NCBI RefSeq assembly: GCF_022965805.1
Contig: NC_133115.1
Coordinates: forward strand, 34,463,321-34,527,320
Source of the DNA: Primulina eburnea
Taxonomy: Eukaryota > Streptophyta > Magnoliopsida > Lamiales > Gesneriaceae
Reading direction: 5' to 3'
Length of the DNA: 64,000 bases
The translations under genes were made by a program, and so were the position numbers. This document shows positions 38,252-51,500 of the stretch, one piece after another; positions within the stretch are counted from its first letter, which is position 1; every line of letters starts with the position of its first letter. The notes under the pieces are model-generated. The model searched no databases. It had not been told where the DNA came from and saw nothing but the letters and a program-made list of their open reading frames with translations.

Positions 38252-38864
38252 GGTTACGACTAGGTACTTAGACTGAGTTAGTAGGTAGCATGCTCTTTAT
38301 ATATATTCGAAATCACAAATCTCAAAGCAAAACTAAATATTTTGGAAAGTGCGTACAATCTCTCCGAAAAACATTTATTCATGGGAGACAATTATTAAAT
38401 ATATATGAAATATTTATGCCAAGTTGATGTTGACCACAGGATCAACTGGAATTAGGAAGAGTTAAGCATGTGGTAACATGCTTATGTAACAAGGATAGCA
38501 TGGGTGATCTTTAAGCAACAAGTTGGGGGCTTGTCATTGCCAATGATCACAAAAGAATTTCTTGAAAGAGATCTCTAAATATATGTTTATATTATCTACC
38601 AACTTGTACATTACTCTCTAGTTAATCAAAGCCCCACATGCCCAATTTGATCAATGAAATATCTCGGAATTAATTACAACTTAAACAACATTAACGTGTA
38701 TATTATATATAGTGGCTGAGTCAGGAAAATTAATGGATCACCCGAACTAGGGTTTTAAACTCTGGAATCCTTTAATTATGAGAATACACCCTTTGATCGA
38801 ATAAAAAATTAGACTAAACCGGCTCGAAAAAGGACGACGGAAAGTATTATATATTCAAAAGGTA

Positions 38865-39036
38865 ACAACTTGTGTGAGACGATCACACGGGTCGTATTTT
38901 GTGAGACATCTCTCTTATTTGGGTCATCAATGAAAAAATATGACTTTTATGCTAAATATATTACTTTTTATTGTGAATATCGATAGAGTTTGACCGGTCT
39001 CACAGATAAAGATTCGTGAGACCATCTCACAAAAAA
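38865..39036 (-). mobile_element. MITE-like repeat, GAGACGGTCTCAC family, copy 3 (reverse)
   Basis: Starts CTTGTGTGAGACGATCACAC and ends GTGAGACCATCTCAC, with TTTGGGTCATCAATG internally, the reverse orientation of copy 1. Confidence 0.7.
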
Positions 39037-39451
39037 CCTACTATATTCAAAATTAAAGCTTTGAAGTGGTCTCACGAAAGACCTACTATATTCAAAATTA
39101 AAGCTTTAGAGGTGGTATGATTTTGTTAAGTAAGATGGAAATGGAATTCTTAGTAAATGTTGGAAATGTACATAATATATTTATGCCAAATGTGTTGGAA
39201 TTTTCGTCTTTTAACGTATCCAACGAAGCGCTTTAATTTATATATATATAATTTAGTACAGTTTGTCACCTTGATTTGCTTGCAAGGATGTATATACATA
39301 TGTGGAGCAAAGAAATCCATGTAAAAAGGAACACGTATCCAAATCAAGAATCATTTGTTTATGATTTTAAAGCTGAGTATGTGGCCGCGATATATATATT
39401 CAACAAAAATCAACGATGATTTCATATCTATCAATTATCAAACATCGATAT

Positions 39452-39455
<4 letters not shown>

Positions 39456-39499
<44 letters not shown>
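39456..39499. repeat. (TA)n microsatellite
   Basis: About 22 TA units. Confidence 0.95.
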
Positions 39500-39504
<5 letters not shown>

Positions 39505-40145
39505 CACATTGGACTATTAAAATATTTCAAGATATGGTTGTTAACATATGATTTTGATGTGATCTATTCTTTAACTGATTAGTCAATGAACTATGATCTA
39601 GAATGGTAATGTCGATGTTACCTGTGTGGGGACAGTCCCCCACAGGATTTGAGTCGTTGATTTTAAAAAAATTGGTGGACCCCGCATCATGGGGGCAGTG
39701 TCTCACAAGGTAAGTTGAAATATTCCATCTAAAAATATGTAAATCTTGCAAGTTCCAAATCGTTTGACTGATTGTATTGGAGTCCAAGTATTTGAGTAGA
39801 TTTGATTTCAAATTCACATGTAAATTGATTCAAAGTAGAATGAAGAATTTGAAATCCCATGATTAGCTCAGTAATTTTTATGTTTCAATTTCAAATTCAT
39901 TTATCAACACTACCTAATATACTTTACAATGGTCCAAAAGTTATATAAATGTTCGAACAAAGAAACTAAAGTTAGGGGGAATAAATTGAGCCACATTTCA
40001 TTTATTTTGGTAATGTTTGAAATATGAATTCATATCACGTGTGTTTAATTTATATTTATTGTAAAAAATTATTATGGATGTACATTTTTAAAATTAAATA
40101 ATATAATATATTAAACTAGATTGTGATATATATTGGTGGTATGAA

Positions 40146-40315
40146 AAAACTTGTGTAAGACGGTCCTATGAATCGTATTTTGTGAGACAGATTTCTTATT
40201 TGGGTCATATATGAAAAAGTATTACTTTTTATGCTAATATTACTTTTTATTGTGAATATCAGTAGAGTTGACTCGTATCACAGATTAGATCCATAAGACA
40301 GTCTCACATGAGACT
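40146..40315 (-). mobile_element. MITE-like repeat, GAGACGGTCTCAC family, copy 4 (reverse)
   Basis: Same family as copy 3 and same orientation. It lies about 30 bp from copy 5, which is inverted relative to it. Confidence 0.75.
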
Positions 40316-40342
40316 CACTCATATTAGTATAAAGATGTAAGA

Positions 40343-40520
40343 GTGGGTCTCATGTGAGACCGTTTCACGGATCCTAATCTGTGAGACGGGTCAACTCTAC
40401 CCATATTCACAATAAAAATAATATTATTAGCATAAAAAATAATATTTTTTTATGGATGACCCAAATGAGATATTCGTCTCACAAATACTACACGTGAGAC
40501 CGTCTCACACAAGTTTTTGC
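40343..40520 (+). mobile_element. MITE-like repeat, GAGACGGTCTCAC family, copy 5 (forward)
   Basis: Starts CATGTGAGACCGTTTCACGG and ends GAGACCGTCTCACACAAG. With copy 4 it forms a long inverted repeat about 0.9-1.2 kb upstream of the NCED start. Confidence 0.75.
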
Positions 40521-40892
40521 TAAGATGTAATTGTTTTGGAACTGACGAAATCTCGCCAATAGTGGTCATTTGGATTAATCCCAAAATCAACTAACTAAAA
40601 ACTCTTACCATATTTAAGACAAATGAATTTTGATAATTGTTTAATGTATTAAATAAAAAATAATCAATAATTGGATTGCGGTTGTTAAACAATTTTGACT
40701 AAGTAATACATATTGTTTCTTATCCCTTTTCCATTCACACTTTTTTAGTCTGAATTATTGACGTTCTATATTATCCCCAATCCTAATTTCTAGGAATGAT
40801 TCAATGCATACACAATATTCAAGAACTAGAGTGTGTGTGTGTATATATGTAATGAAAATGTGAGATATGAAAGGAAACCATAAGTTGGAATG

Positions 40893-40900
40893 CCACGTGT
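40893..40900 (+). promoter_or_regulatory. G-box / ABRE-like motif upstream of NCED
   Basis: CCACGTGT contains the CACGTG core bound by bZIP (ABF/AREB) and bHLH factors. It lies about 510 bp before the NCED ATG. Function is inferred from the motif. Confidence 0.5.
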
Positions 40901-41180
40901 TAAATATAGAATGAACCAATCAATTTCCATAAATCCAAATCCACTCCATATTGGAGAAGAGACTTTTCCACGAACCTATGTTTTTTTCTAGTACCAAATT
41001 AATTTTTTGGTCCAACAATTAAGCCTTAATCTCAGTTCCCCACAATTTTAAGTGCCAACTTTCAGTCAAAATAAAAATTAATAGAGAATGAGGAAATAGT
41101 GAATAATAAGTAAATCGGGAAGAGATTTTGCGGGTGTACATTTATTAACGACCCAACGGAGTTCGCTTTCCAAATAACTA

Positions 41181-41190
41181 ACACGTGGGC
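41181..41190 (+). promoter_or_regulatory. G-box / ABRE-like motif in proximal NCED promoter
   Basis: ACACGTGGGC lies about 50 bp upstream of the TATA box. Such sites are common in dehydration- and ABA-responsive NCED promoters. Confidence 0.6.
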
Positions 41191-41233
41191 TTCTCTTGCA
41201 TGTTACAATAGGACCTCCATCCCCCACTTCTGC

Positions 41234-41241
41234 TCTATATA
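41234..41241 (+). promoter_or_regulatory. Probable TATA box of NCED
   Basis: CTATATAT lies about 165 bp before the ATG at 41403 and is followed by a CT/CA-rich leader typical of plant 5' UTRs. This argues that an in-frame upstream extension is untranslated. Confidence 0.65.
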
Positions 41242-41402
41242 TGCTCACTTCCTCTCTCACCACACACACACTCTCTCTCACTTTCCACTCTTCCTTCTCT
41301 CTGCTTTGCCTTATTCCTAAACCCAAGAACACCGAAACACGCACTAAAAACGCTTACAAATTTCCTTCTCAGCCACTTCTTCAGTGCCAAAATAGGGAGG
41401 GT

Positions 41403-43241
41403 ATGGCCACTTCAAGTACTGCAGCTACAAGTTCTTGGGTCAAGCCCAAATTGCCTAATCCACTCATAAGTGATATGGGCTCTTGTACAAAGTGGGTGTC
41501 ATTCAGTCAGCCCAATGGATTCCTACCTAAACAAAGCAGCTCCAACATAAAATGCTCCCTCCAAGTTCCAGAACTCCTCTTTCCGAAGGAGTACACAAAA
41601 ACAACAAAACATCAAACACCTTCGATACCCACCTTCACAACCCAAGAAACCAATATCAGAAAAGCGATTTCGTCTTCGTTTCCATCGAAGCCGAAGTGGA
41701 ACTTCATTCAGAAAGCTGCGGCAACGGCTTTGGATGCTGTGGAGAGCGCGCTGACTGCACGTGAGCTGGAACATCCTTTCCCTAAAACAGCAGACCCTGT
41801 AGTCCAGATCGCCGGGAACTTCTCTCCGGTGCCTGAACAGCCGGTTAAACACGGGCTTCCGGTTGCCGGGAAAATACCGGATTCCATTCAAGGCATGTAC
41901 GTCAGAAACGGTGCCAATCCTCTGTTTGAGCCACTCGCCGGCCATCACTTTTTCGACGGTGATGGTATGGTTCACGGTGTTCAATTTGCTGACGGGACTG
42001 CTAGCTACACCTGCCGATTTACTGAGACTCAGCGGCTAATCCAAGAACGGGATTTGGGCCGCCCTATTTTCCCAAAGGCCATTGGCGAGTTACACGGCCA
42101 TTCAGGTATCGCAAGATTGCTGCTTTTCTATGCTCGTGGGATGTTTAAGCTGGTTGATCATAGCCAAGGCATGGGCGTTGCAAACGCTGGATTGGTATAT
42201 TTCAACAACCGTTTATTGGCCATGTCTGAAGATGATTTGCCATATCATGTGCACGTGACTTCAGACGGTGACCTCAAAACTGTGGAAAGATACGATTTCG
42301 ATGGCCAGCTGAAGTCCACCATGATTGCTCACCCCAAGTTGGACCCTGTTTCTGGTGAGATGTTTGCTCTGAGCTATGATGTGATTCAGAAGCCGTATTT
42401 GAAGTACTTCAGGTTTTCAAAAGACGGCGAGAAATCAGAGGATGTTGAAATCCCGGTTTGTGGACCGACAATGATGCATGATTTTGCAATCACTGAGAAT
42501 TTCGTGATCGTGCCGGATCAGCAAGTGGTGTTCAAGATGTCCGAAATGATCAGAGGGGGTTCTCCGGTGGTGTATGACAAGGACAAAGTTTCCAGGTTCG
42601 GTGTATTAGACAAGTACGCGATAGATTCTTCCAAGATGAAGTGGGTGGAAGTGCCTGATTGCTTCTGCTTCCATCTCTGGAATGCATGGGAAGAGCCTGA
42701 AACAGACGAAATCGTCATAATCGGGTCCTGTATGACTCCCGCTGACTCCATTTTCAACGAATGTGACGAGAAATTACAGAGTGTTTTATCCGAAATCCGG
42801 CTCAATTTGAAGACTGGCCAAGCAACAAGGAGGCCCATCATGTCAGAACAAGATCAGGTGAATCTAGAAGCAGGAATGGTGAACAGAAACAAGCTCGGAA
42901 GGAAAACCCGTTACGCGTATCTAGCCATTGCAGAGCCATGGCCTAAGGTTTCCGGGTTTGCTAAAGTAGACCTCTTCACCGGGGAAGTCAAAAAATTCAT
43001 TTACGGGGACGAAAAATTCGGCGGCGAGCCTCTTTTTCTTCCCACAGATCCCAATTCCGAAGCAGAAGATGATGGCTATATTCTGGCCTTCGTGCACGAC
43101 GAGAAGGCCGGGAGATCAAAGCTGCAGATAATCAATGCGATGACACTGAAATTGGAGGCCTCAGTTAAACTTCCATCAAGAGTTCCATATGGGTTTCACG
43201 GTACCTTCATCAACGCAAAAGACTTGGCAAATCAGGCCTGA
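41403..43241 (+). CDS. NCED: 9-cis-epoxycarotenoid dioxygenase, plastid-targeted (intronless, 612 aa)
   Basis: A single uninterrupted frame of 612 aa, as usual for intronless NCED genes. The first roughly 100 residues are Ser/Thr-rich, fitting a chloroplast transit peptide. An amphipathic segment ([17 protein letters not shown], 101-117) matches the membrane-docking helix of the VP14 family. The four iron-binding histidines are His310 (AHPKLDP), His359 (MMHDF), His424 (FHLWNAW) and His599 (GFHGTF). The enzyme cleaves 9-cis-violaxanthin/neoxanthin to xanthoxin, the rate-limiting step of abscisic acid synthesis, in the plastid. The ATG at 41403 starts the conserved MATSS-type N-terminus and lies downstream of the TATA box. 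The protein resembles the drought-induced NCED3/NCED1 group; the exact paralogue is not determined. ABRE-like sites upstream suggest stress control. Confidence 0.96.
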   Translation: MATSSTAATSSWVKPKLPNPLISDMGSCTKWVSFSQPNGFLPKQSSSNIKCSLQVPELLFPKEYTKTTKHQTPSIPTFTTQETNIRKAISSSFPSKPKWNFIQKAAATALDAVESALTARELEHPFPKTADPVVQIAGNFSPVPEQPVKHGLPVAGKIPDSIQGMYVRNGANPLFEPLAGHHFFDGDGMVHGVQFADGTASYTCRFTETQRLIQERDLGRPIFPKAIGELHGHSGIARLLLFYARGMFKLVDHSQGMGVANAGLVYFNNRLLAMSEDDLPYHVHVTSDGDLKTVERYDFDGQLKSTMIAHPKLDPVSGEMFALSYDVIQKPYLKYFRFSKDGEKSEDVEIPVCGPTMMHDFAITENFVIVPDQQVVFKMSEMIRGGSPVVYDKDKVSRFGVLDKYAIDSSKMKWVEVPDCFCFHLWNAWEEPETDEIVIIGSCMTPADSIFNECDEKLQSVLSEIRLNLKTGQATRRPIMSEQDQVNLEAGMVNRNKLGRKTRYAYLAIAEPWPKVSGFAKVDLFTGEVKKFIYGDEKFGGEPLFLPTDPNSEAEDDGYILAFVHDEKAGRSKLQIINAMTLKLEASVKLPSRVPYGFHGTFINAKDLANQA

Positions 43242-46200
43242 TCTTTTTCACTTCTCTTTCTCAGTTTTTGCAGTGGACAATTGCCAGAGGGAAGGCATAA
43301 ATTTACTTCCCCGGAGTCTCTCCACTCTTTTAGGAAAGAACCCTCCTTCTCACTATATGGAGCGTGTGATAAATTTTGACGTTTCTCTTTTTGTGAAAAA
43401 TATATTTCTTGTGAAGGGATTTTTGGAGGGCCAGCTTGTAGCTTTTCGGTGTAGGTAGAAGCATGGAAGCTCAGCTGGTTTCTGCTCATTCTCTCGCACA
43501 CTATGTTTAAATCAGATGGAATAGAGTTATTATTATAGTCACACACATGTTCTGTATTTACAAAGAATCTTTTCTCTGTAATCTTGTACATTATCAAGGG
43601 CTGACTTTTTTACTTACCCTTCCCAATTTCTTCAGTTTTCTCCTATACTTTTGGATATGTTATGGAACAATCAATGTCTCACATTGAAATATCAACAACA
43701 AAAAATCTCAGTTTAATATAAGTTGGGACATACGTCGGTTGGCATAAACAATATCATATGATTGTGGAGATACGAGTAACTTTCTTTTACTACAAAAAAG
43801 GAAAAAGTATTCCAGTAAAAACATAAACATTAAGTATTACATACAACATCTGAAAAATGATGATTGGTTTGTTTACATTTACCTTTGTCCAAATAAGGTC
43901 AACTTTTAAGGATTTTGATCATATGGGACAGGAAAAAGAAAAGAAAAAAGTAATTAGGAGATGGAGACTGCCGAAGTTCAACGAAAAGTCGAAATGTTTT
44001 CTCTAGTCAGATGTCAATTTTCTCATACAAAAAGCAGTATGCTAACCGTGGCTTCCTTTGATTGGCCAGTTATACTCTGTTTTTGGAATTGTATGTCGTC
44101 CAATGACATTTCGCATCAAGTGCGAAGTGATTTTATTAATGCCAAAGGTCAAATTTTTTTTTTCTATCATGTCGTCCACTTATTATTATTTCCTGTTTCA
44201 ACCTTCAAATGCGATCAAGACTTTTGAACAACCGGATAGGTTAGGATTTAATTAATACCATCCCAAGAAGTATTTTTGCCAAGTACGTTAAAACATAAAA
44301 CGAAATATTAATTTATACAATATGTTTTTTATTTCTAAAAACATACAAAAATCTCTCGATTGTTCTTTAAAATCTATACTTGGAGAAAAAAAATAAAATT
44401 TTCACAACATTTCACAACTTTAAAATGTTCTAACTAGACAGACCATCGTTATTATAATTATATATACATAATTTAATATTCGTATACATATCTTTCATTC
44501 GAGAGACACCCTCGAAAATTTGAATTAAGTCAGAGTTTTTTTTTGAAGATATTTGGCAGCAATAATGGAAGGCATGGTACAATTTTTATTTTAAATAAAA
44601 TAATAGACACAGGGATATAGATGTGTAGTGCAGTCGCTGGAATGATCTCTGGACAGTGGCCAGTTTAATAAATAAAAAAGGTGGCCTTTATTACGTGGAT
44701 CAACAATATACCCCTGAAACCTTTTTATATCCCCTCTTTTTTTTTTTTTTATTCGGAGTCAATTCTTTTGAAATGTGACAGTAAAGTTGTTGCGATTTTA
44801 CAATGTGTGTGCGACATAAATTAATTTATTATTTGAGTAAAGAGATGACTCACCGATCCCAGCCATTGTTATTTTGTTATTTTTGAGCAAGAACTATGTT
44901 TAGGGCTAAGTTTTGGTTCGATAACAGATCACGACGAAATAAAAATAGTTAGGATCTCGAAATATGAAGTGCGACACGACACTCATGAAATATCAGAAAC
45001 TCTTATGATTTAATGATTTTGAGATTGATGAATGAAAGATGCAACAAGATCAAAACTCTGATTATAATAACCGATAAATTGAGAAATTCGAAATCCATTA
45101 TTTCGGATCTATCGATCTAAACACAACTAAACGAAGGCCATCTAAATTAACTCTGGTATATATAAACAATGTTTTAACCTAGTTAAAATAACACAATCAT
45201 TTATAATCTCGTTGAAGCCTATACTACACGGTATGACCTTTTGTTTAAGGTGTGCAATTCGAACTGCAATTAAATTTACAATTAATACGCGAGAATGTCG
45301 GAAAATTAAAAAAAATATAGGATGTAACATGTCGGGGAAAATATTTACCAATAAGTGACCTACCATGTCCGCCTCTCTACGCCCCCTAAATTATATTGAA
45401 TGTTTCAGGAGACGTCGTATCATTATTAATTTAATTTAATTTAATAAAACGACGTAGAAGACGAAAAACATTTGTATTTTCTATTTTAGATTTATTTTTA
45501 TCGAAGCATTATATGACGTACGCCATTCGATTCCAAGAAAATGGTACAACAAACAAAAAGAGAACATAAAGTAGAGAAATATATAATCAATACTTTTATC
45601 AATAAAGTGAAGAGAAAAAAGTTAAATTTATTAATTATAATGAAAAAGTTTTTTTTGTAAGATTGTCTAACATATTTACATCTACGGTATGATTCATATC
45701 TACTATAAAAAATAATACTACTAACAAAACAAGTAATTTTTTTCATAAATTAGATCGAGTTGAAAATTTATCTCACAAAATTATTACGATGCTCTAATAG
45801 TCTATTTTTTTGGGTACCATACTAGGGTTTATGCGGTGTCCATTTCTTGGACACGCGTCGGGTCCCAAGTTTGGATTTGAGCTTAAAAATGGGACTTTGG
45901 AAAATCATTTATTCTATGTGATAGTTCCCTAAACAAATGGGATGTGACGAACGAGATGATGCACCTTCACATATTAAAAAAAATTGTATATATTTTAAAG
46001 CAACCCACTTTCTAATTTTTTTAAAAGAAAAAGTACATTATCTTGGCTTTAACAAACTAATATATATTGGGTATACTATAAACATTTAGATTGATAAATT
46101 GGACATTTGAAAAGTTTAGAATTGCTTTACAAGCTACCTATGATGAGTAGGCGTTATGCACCGACTTTAAGATATGATTATAAAGTAGAAAAATCGGATT

Positions 46201-48569
46201 GAATATATATATATTGATGCAATCAAAAAAATTAACACCGAATAAAATATCTTGAAACGATGATCACGAACCAATTTCTTCAATAAACCGAATCAAAACG
46301 CTCCAAAATATAATTGTGTATCAAAGAAAAGGGTGAGATGACTCCGTCCGGAGACGAAGCCACTCCGACGCTCAAATCAGTATTTGAGAAAAAAATACAA
46401 GACTAATGTAAATAATTGTACATGAAAGCGTACCTTAATTAGGGTTTGGAACCCTTTATTTATAGGTGTAGAGTCTTAGATGATATGAAATTTTGTAATA
46501 TATGACAACTAGATTTGTGCATATCAATACAATATTTTGTAATATTTCTAAAATATAATTAATGATATGATAAGATTTTTACCATATCATCATATATACA
46601 CAATTGATCAGAGTATAAAAATTAGATTGAATATATGAATTGTCCACCTATCATATCCACTTATGTGTGTATCGTTGAGGTGACACTCACTAAATATATA
46701 TATAAACACGCTTTATTTGTTTAATTGAACGAGTAGCTGGTCATATATTGAAACAACTTTTTATCCCAAAATGGTTTTCAATTTATGTTATTAAAAAGTT
46801 ACTATTTTTTTTCACATAATTAAAATCCATGGTGTTATTGGTGTACATGGAGACGGACACGCCATATCTAATATAAAATTGAAAGTAACAATGACAACTT
46901 CAGCATCACATATTAATTCATATTTTTTCAAATGAAGAAGACCTTATGGTTTGCAACTAGATTTACACCATGTAATACAGGAATATAAAATGCGCTTTTG
47001 ATCCAGAAAAATCTAGGGATAACATAATATATAATATAAACAACATTAAAAATAATATCTTGCGTGTGGAGCGTTAACATAATAAACAACGTTAATATGC
47101 TTGTCATTGCCGTTATTTTACCTTATAAAATTACAACTGTCAACTAGGCAGGTGGAATTGGAAAAAAAGAACTGCCTCTTTTATGTTCAAATGACAAGAG
47201 AATTCGCAATTATTATAATTTGATAGTAAATCTTCGGAATAATGTAATAATTCGTAAACCGCGTTAATCAGGTGAACTGAATTAGACAAGTTTTGTAAGA
47301 AAGACTCACCTGATAATGAATTGAATGGAAAATTCAACACATGATCATTGATCAAGTACTCACAGCATTACTGTTAAACTTGAATATTTAGAAACCGTCT
47401 TTATTTTTTGGATTTTGATGTTCTTTTTTTTCCTTCATTGCTACTACACATTGACTGGTCTTTGAATTAAAATTATGCTGATTCTCACTTTGTGTTTCAA
47501 ATATAAAATAATATTAATTTTGCATTAAAAAACCCCATGAATCTCTTTCGAGCAAAATACCTATTTAATAAAAAAATGTAAATGACAGTAACCAAAGAAT
47601 AAAGATCAGGGATTTTGTCCATATCTTAATTTGACGAAAATCCCGCAACAGCACAGAAATTCATAAGCGACTAAAATTGAATTTTGGGTTCCCACGACGC
47701 ACGAGTAGGTTTGGTTTCAGACGACAATCCTAAACAGAAACGTCGCATCGCTCGAGGTTATGACGATGATTTCAAAATGAGTGGGCATGCCAGTAGTACG
47801 TACGCTGAATTTTGTGTCTAACGCAGGAAAGAAGAAGAAAGAAACTCTTAATAAAATACAATAATTTTATCAAGTGAAAACTGAGTTGCATAAATGGTAC
47901 TTGACGTCATTGCTCGAGTCACCCACGTGCAAAGAAATTTTATTATATCATTGTATTGTCTATGATGACAAGAATGTTTTTGTTTTTTGTTTTTAAAAAA
48001 ATATATATTAATGTTAAACGTGGAATCTCCATCGACCAGAAATTATATGTATCCTTCGACTTTAATTGAGAAACGACCACACAAAAAAGACAACCTTTGT
48101 TGTTAATTATATATATAATTTCACATGTATTCTATTATATACATATACAATTATTAATTAATTTTTATTATTTGAAAATTTTCACAAATTAAAATTTCAA
48201 ATATATATTTGATTTAATATTATAAAAATATTTAAGATAATGAGGTTAATTATTGTGATATAATGATATTGGATCCTTAGGGCCCGAGATAATTAAGCCA
48301 GTCGTAAACGGAGAAAAGGAAAAAATAATAATAACTTAAAATCCAAACACCACCACATGTACGTCGGATATATGAGGTATGGACGAACAAAACTAAGGCA
48401 ACGACATCAAAATATGGAATGTAAACTTAGGCACCAAAAATATCGAAAGAAAAAGTGCACGATGACTCTGATAGTAACGCTTAAAGCTGAAACAATAGCT
48501 AGAAAAGATGGTGAAGATTGAGAGTAATTCTTGACTGGAACTCACCATGTGTACTACTGCGGTAAAAAG
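43242..48569. other. AT-rich intergenic region
   Basis: No gene recognised in 5.3 kb. 43242-43600 is probably the NCED 3' UTR. A diverged fragment of the GAGACGGTCTCAC MITE family may lie at about 45650-45795. The stretch at about 46200-46730 has a composition (GATGACTCCGTCCGGAGACG block) unlike its surroundings and could be an old LTR fragment, without clear ends. Confidence 0.45.
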
Positions 48570-51500
48570 CTACTGACAGAGCTGCTCAACTGCGGTTACA
48601 ATCTGCGGCGGTTGAACCACGGTCCATTCCTCCAAAGTGCCAGCATAAGGAGTGGGAACATCCTGTGAGGAAAGGCAAACAATCGGGGCATCCAAATAAT
48701 CATGGAAATTCTCATTTATAGCTGCAGTAAGGCTGGCCCCTATACCTCCTGTTCTCATGCATTCCTCAACTATAAGCACTCGGTGGGTTTTCTTCACAGA
48801 GTTCCCAATGGTGTAGAGATCAAAGGGTTTCAATGACCTTATGTCAATCACCTCAGGATCATACCCTTTGTTGACAAGAGTCTTCGCTGCTTGCATCACA
48901 TGGTATCTCATCCGAGAGTATGTCAAGATCGTAACATGCTCACCAGGCCTCACCATTTCGGCCTCTTCAAGTGAAAGAACATATTCTTCGTCGGGAATTC
49001 TCTCCTTCAGGTTGTAAAGAAGTACATGCTCGAACAAGATCACAGGGTTCTCACTACGAATGGCTGCTTTCATTAGACCTTTGGCATTGTATGGGGTTGA
49101 ACAGGCAACCATCTGTATTCCAGGAACTGACTGGAAATAGGACTCGAGCCTCTGTGAATGCTCTGCCCCAAGTTGGCGCCCAACACCTCCTGGTCCACGA
49201 ATCACAGTTGGAATCGTGAACTGCCCACCTGAAGTATAGTGTAGCATGCCACAGTTGTCGGATATTTGGTTGAAGGCCAATAAAAGAAATCCCATGTTCA
49301 TGCCTTCGATAACTGGTCTTAGGCCTGTCATGGCTGCTCCAATAGCCATGCCTGTAAAAGAATTCTCCGCGATTGGGGTATCAAGAACCCTCAGATCTCC
49401 AAATTTCTTAGCAAGGTCCTTGGTGACCTTATAGGAACCTCCATAATGGCCCACGTCTTCACCCATGACACAAACTCGAGGATCTCTTTCCATTTCTTCC
49501 CGTAGTCCTTCTCCAAGAGCTTCAAACAGCAAAAGTTCATGCCTGAATACGTAAAGACATTGGATCCATGAAATATTAATTGTTAATATTGAAACATAAA
49601 CGACATGCCAAATTTTTTACATGATATATATTCAGTTTTATGTGATTAGAATTTTTTTTCGCACAATGCTCTGATATATAACACCAAAGAATATCATAGG
49701 GCCATCATATATCGAGAATTCCTACAGAAAATATGAGATACATATTAGTTAAAAATCCAACCACATCGCTGATACCTCCAAGCCAGGCCAAAACAATTCC
49801 TCTCCTTTTCAAGGAGGGTCAAATACAAGTTCAGCTACATGTGTATGTTTCTGTAACTGAGATATCAATCCACTTCGATTCTGATGTATCACCGTGGATC
49901 CTTGAAGAAATGTCTGAGTTTCATTTTTCATGCAAGAAATATGAGTGCGCATACCTACAGGCTTAACTAAGTTTATTCCTAGTAACTAAGTGAGACTTTA
50001 CTGCAGAATTTTTATAGCATCCATTCCCAAGTAATATATCTTTAAATATAAGCTATTATCGAAACTCTTAGCGAGATAATGGTACAAAATAACAAACGAA
50101 AACAACCTTATACCTTGTCTAGAACTCTCATGAAGTAATTTCAATTTTCCCGTTGTTTCAATCACCGTCAATAAATTTATAAAATTTCAATTATCCATAA
50201 CTTCTTTGAATGCTTTCTAATTATCTTTAAACACTTTAATAATGAACATAGGGACTTGATATTGATGTGTTGCATATGTTCTCTTTCTCCATGTTTGCAC
50301 CTGCTCCAGGTGTAATTCACCACACAAATTTTTAAGATTTTGAAACTATCTTCATAGAATGACATCTATGTTTAACTTTATCAACTCCCCAGGTATCATA
50401 AAAGTAGCTCAACCTTCTGGTAAAATAAAGGGGATGGACGGAATAAAATCAGACAGTTCTCCAGAAATTTATATCACTGCAAAACTAAATGTCCAACCAA
50501 TCATGCTCTATGAGTCAGAAGAAAAAAAAAAGAAAGATGGTGAACCTCTTTCAGAAATAAATAAATGATTTAACCAAACTACCACAAAAATGCATTAATT
50601 ATCTTAACATGCCAAGAGGAGTAGCCTTCAGATCCTGTTAAAAAATATTCATAATCACGTCCTTAAGTTGGAATAGGCTCAAACACAGTTTAAAATTTTG
50701 ATAGGTTCTGGTTGAATGAAATGTGGAATAGGAACCAAACCACTTGGTTTCAGTTTCGGTTCCAGTTCCTGACGGTCTCAATTCTGATTTGGTTATGGTT
50801 TGAACTAATTTGAACTAAAATTTATCAGTTCAATTTTTAGCAATCTGGGGAAAAAAACTGCAACTCGTGAAATAATCAAACTAATCAAAGTTAATCATTT
50901 AACAAGTATATTATAAAATATAATGAATATTTATTTTTTATCAACTAAATAAATTAAATAGAGGTTAAATTTGATTTACATAAATTAAGGTTGTGTTTGG
51001 TATGGGTGACAATGTTGAATAAAGTGAGAATTTAAGGCTTTGTCCCATGCTTGGTTCAGTTTTTGGTAAACTTGTTTTCTTCTTCAAGGATGGACAATCT
51101 TATATCAAGACTGAATAATTAAACCCACCAACAATCAATGACTAACAATCCATATTTTAATAACACCACTCTTATTCCCAAAATACCCTTTGCCTACCCC
51201 AAAAAAATGTTGGTTAGAGTTGTAATTTTAATATGTTCGAAGGGTAATTTGGTCCAAAAATACAAAGATTCTTAATTTATCCCACCCAAAAAAATCATAT
51301 CAAACACAATACTATTATATAGTCATATATTACATTTCTCTATCAATCATTCATTTACTAATCATTCCATATTCGCATCATCCGAATCAAGCATGTCCCA
51401 AGTAGTTTAATCATATATATAAAAGTTGTTTGTGCTTGCTATAGAAGACCTTAAAATTTAAGAATAATTCATGTCTCAGTTTATGGTTCTATATTTTTCT

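Larger units (their letters stand above)
34655..41180. other. Large intergenic region with scattered MITEs
   Basis: About 6.5 kb without a recognised gene. It holds at least five copies of the GAGACGGTCTCAC-ended MITE family, hairpin repeats at 37697-37837 and 39627-39712 and two microsatellites, annotated separately. The last kilobase should include the NCED promoter. Confidence 0.55.

Noticed and set aside
41196..41402. In-frame N-terminal extension of NCED to 681 aa
   Set aside because: It begins with TTG upstream of the TATA box and covers the CT/CA-rich leader; the family start is MATSS at 41403.
41523..41984. 153-aa minus-strand open frame
   Set aside because: Shadow of the NCED coding sequence.
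46200..46730. Solo LTR
   Set aside because: Composition is unusual, but I could not find TG/CA ends or a target duplication.
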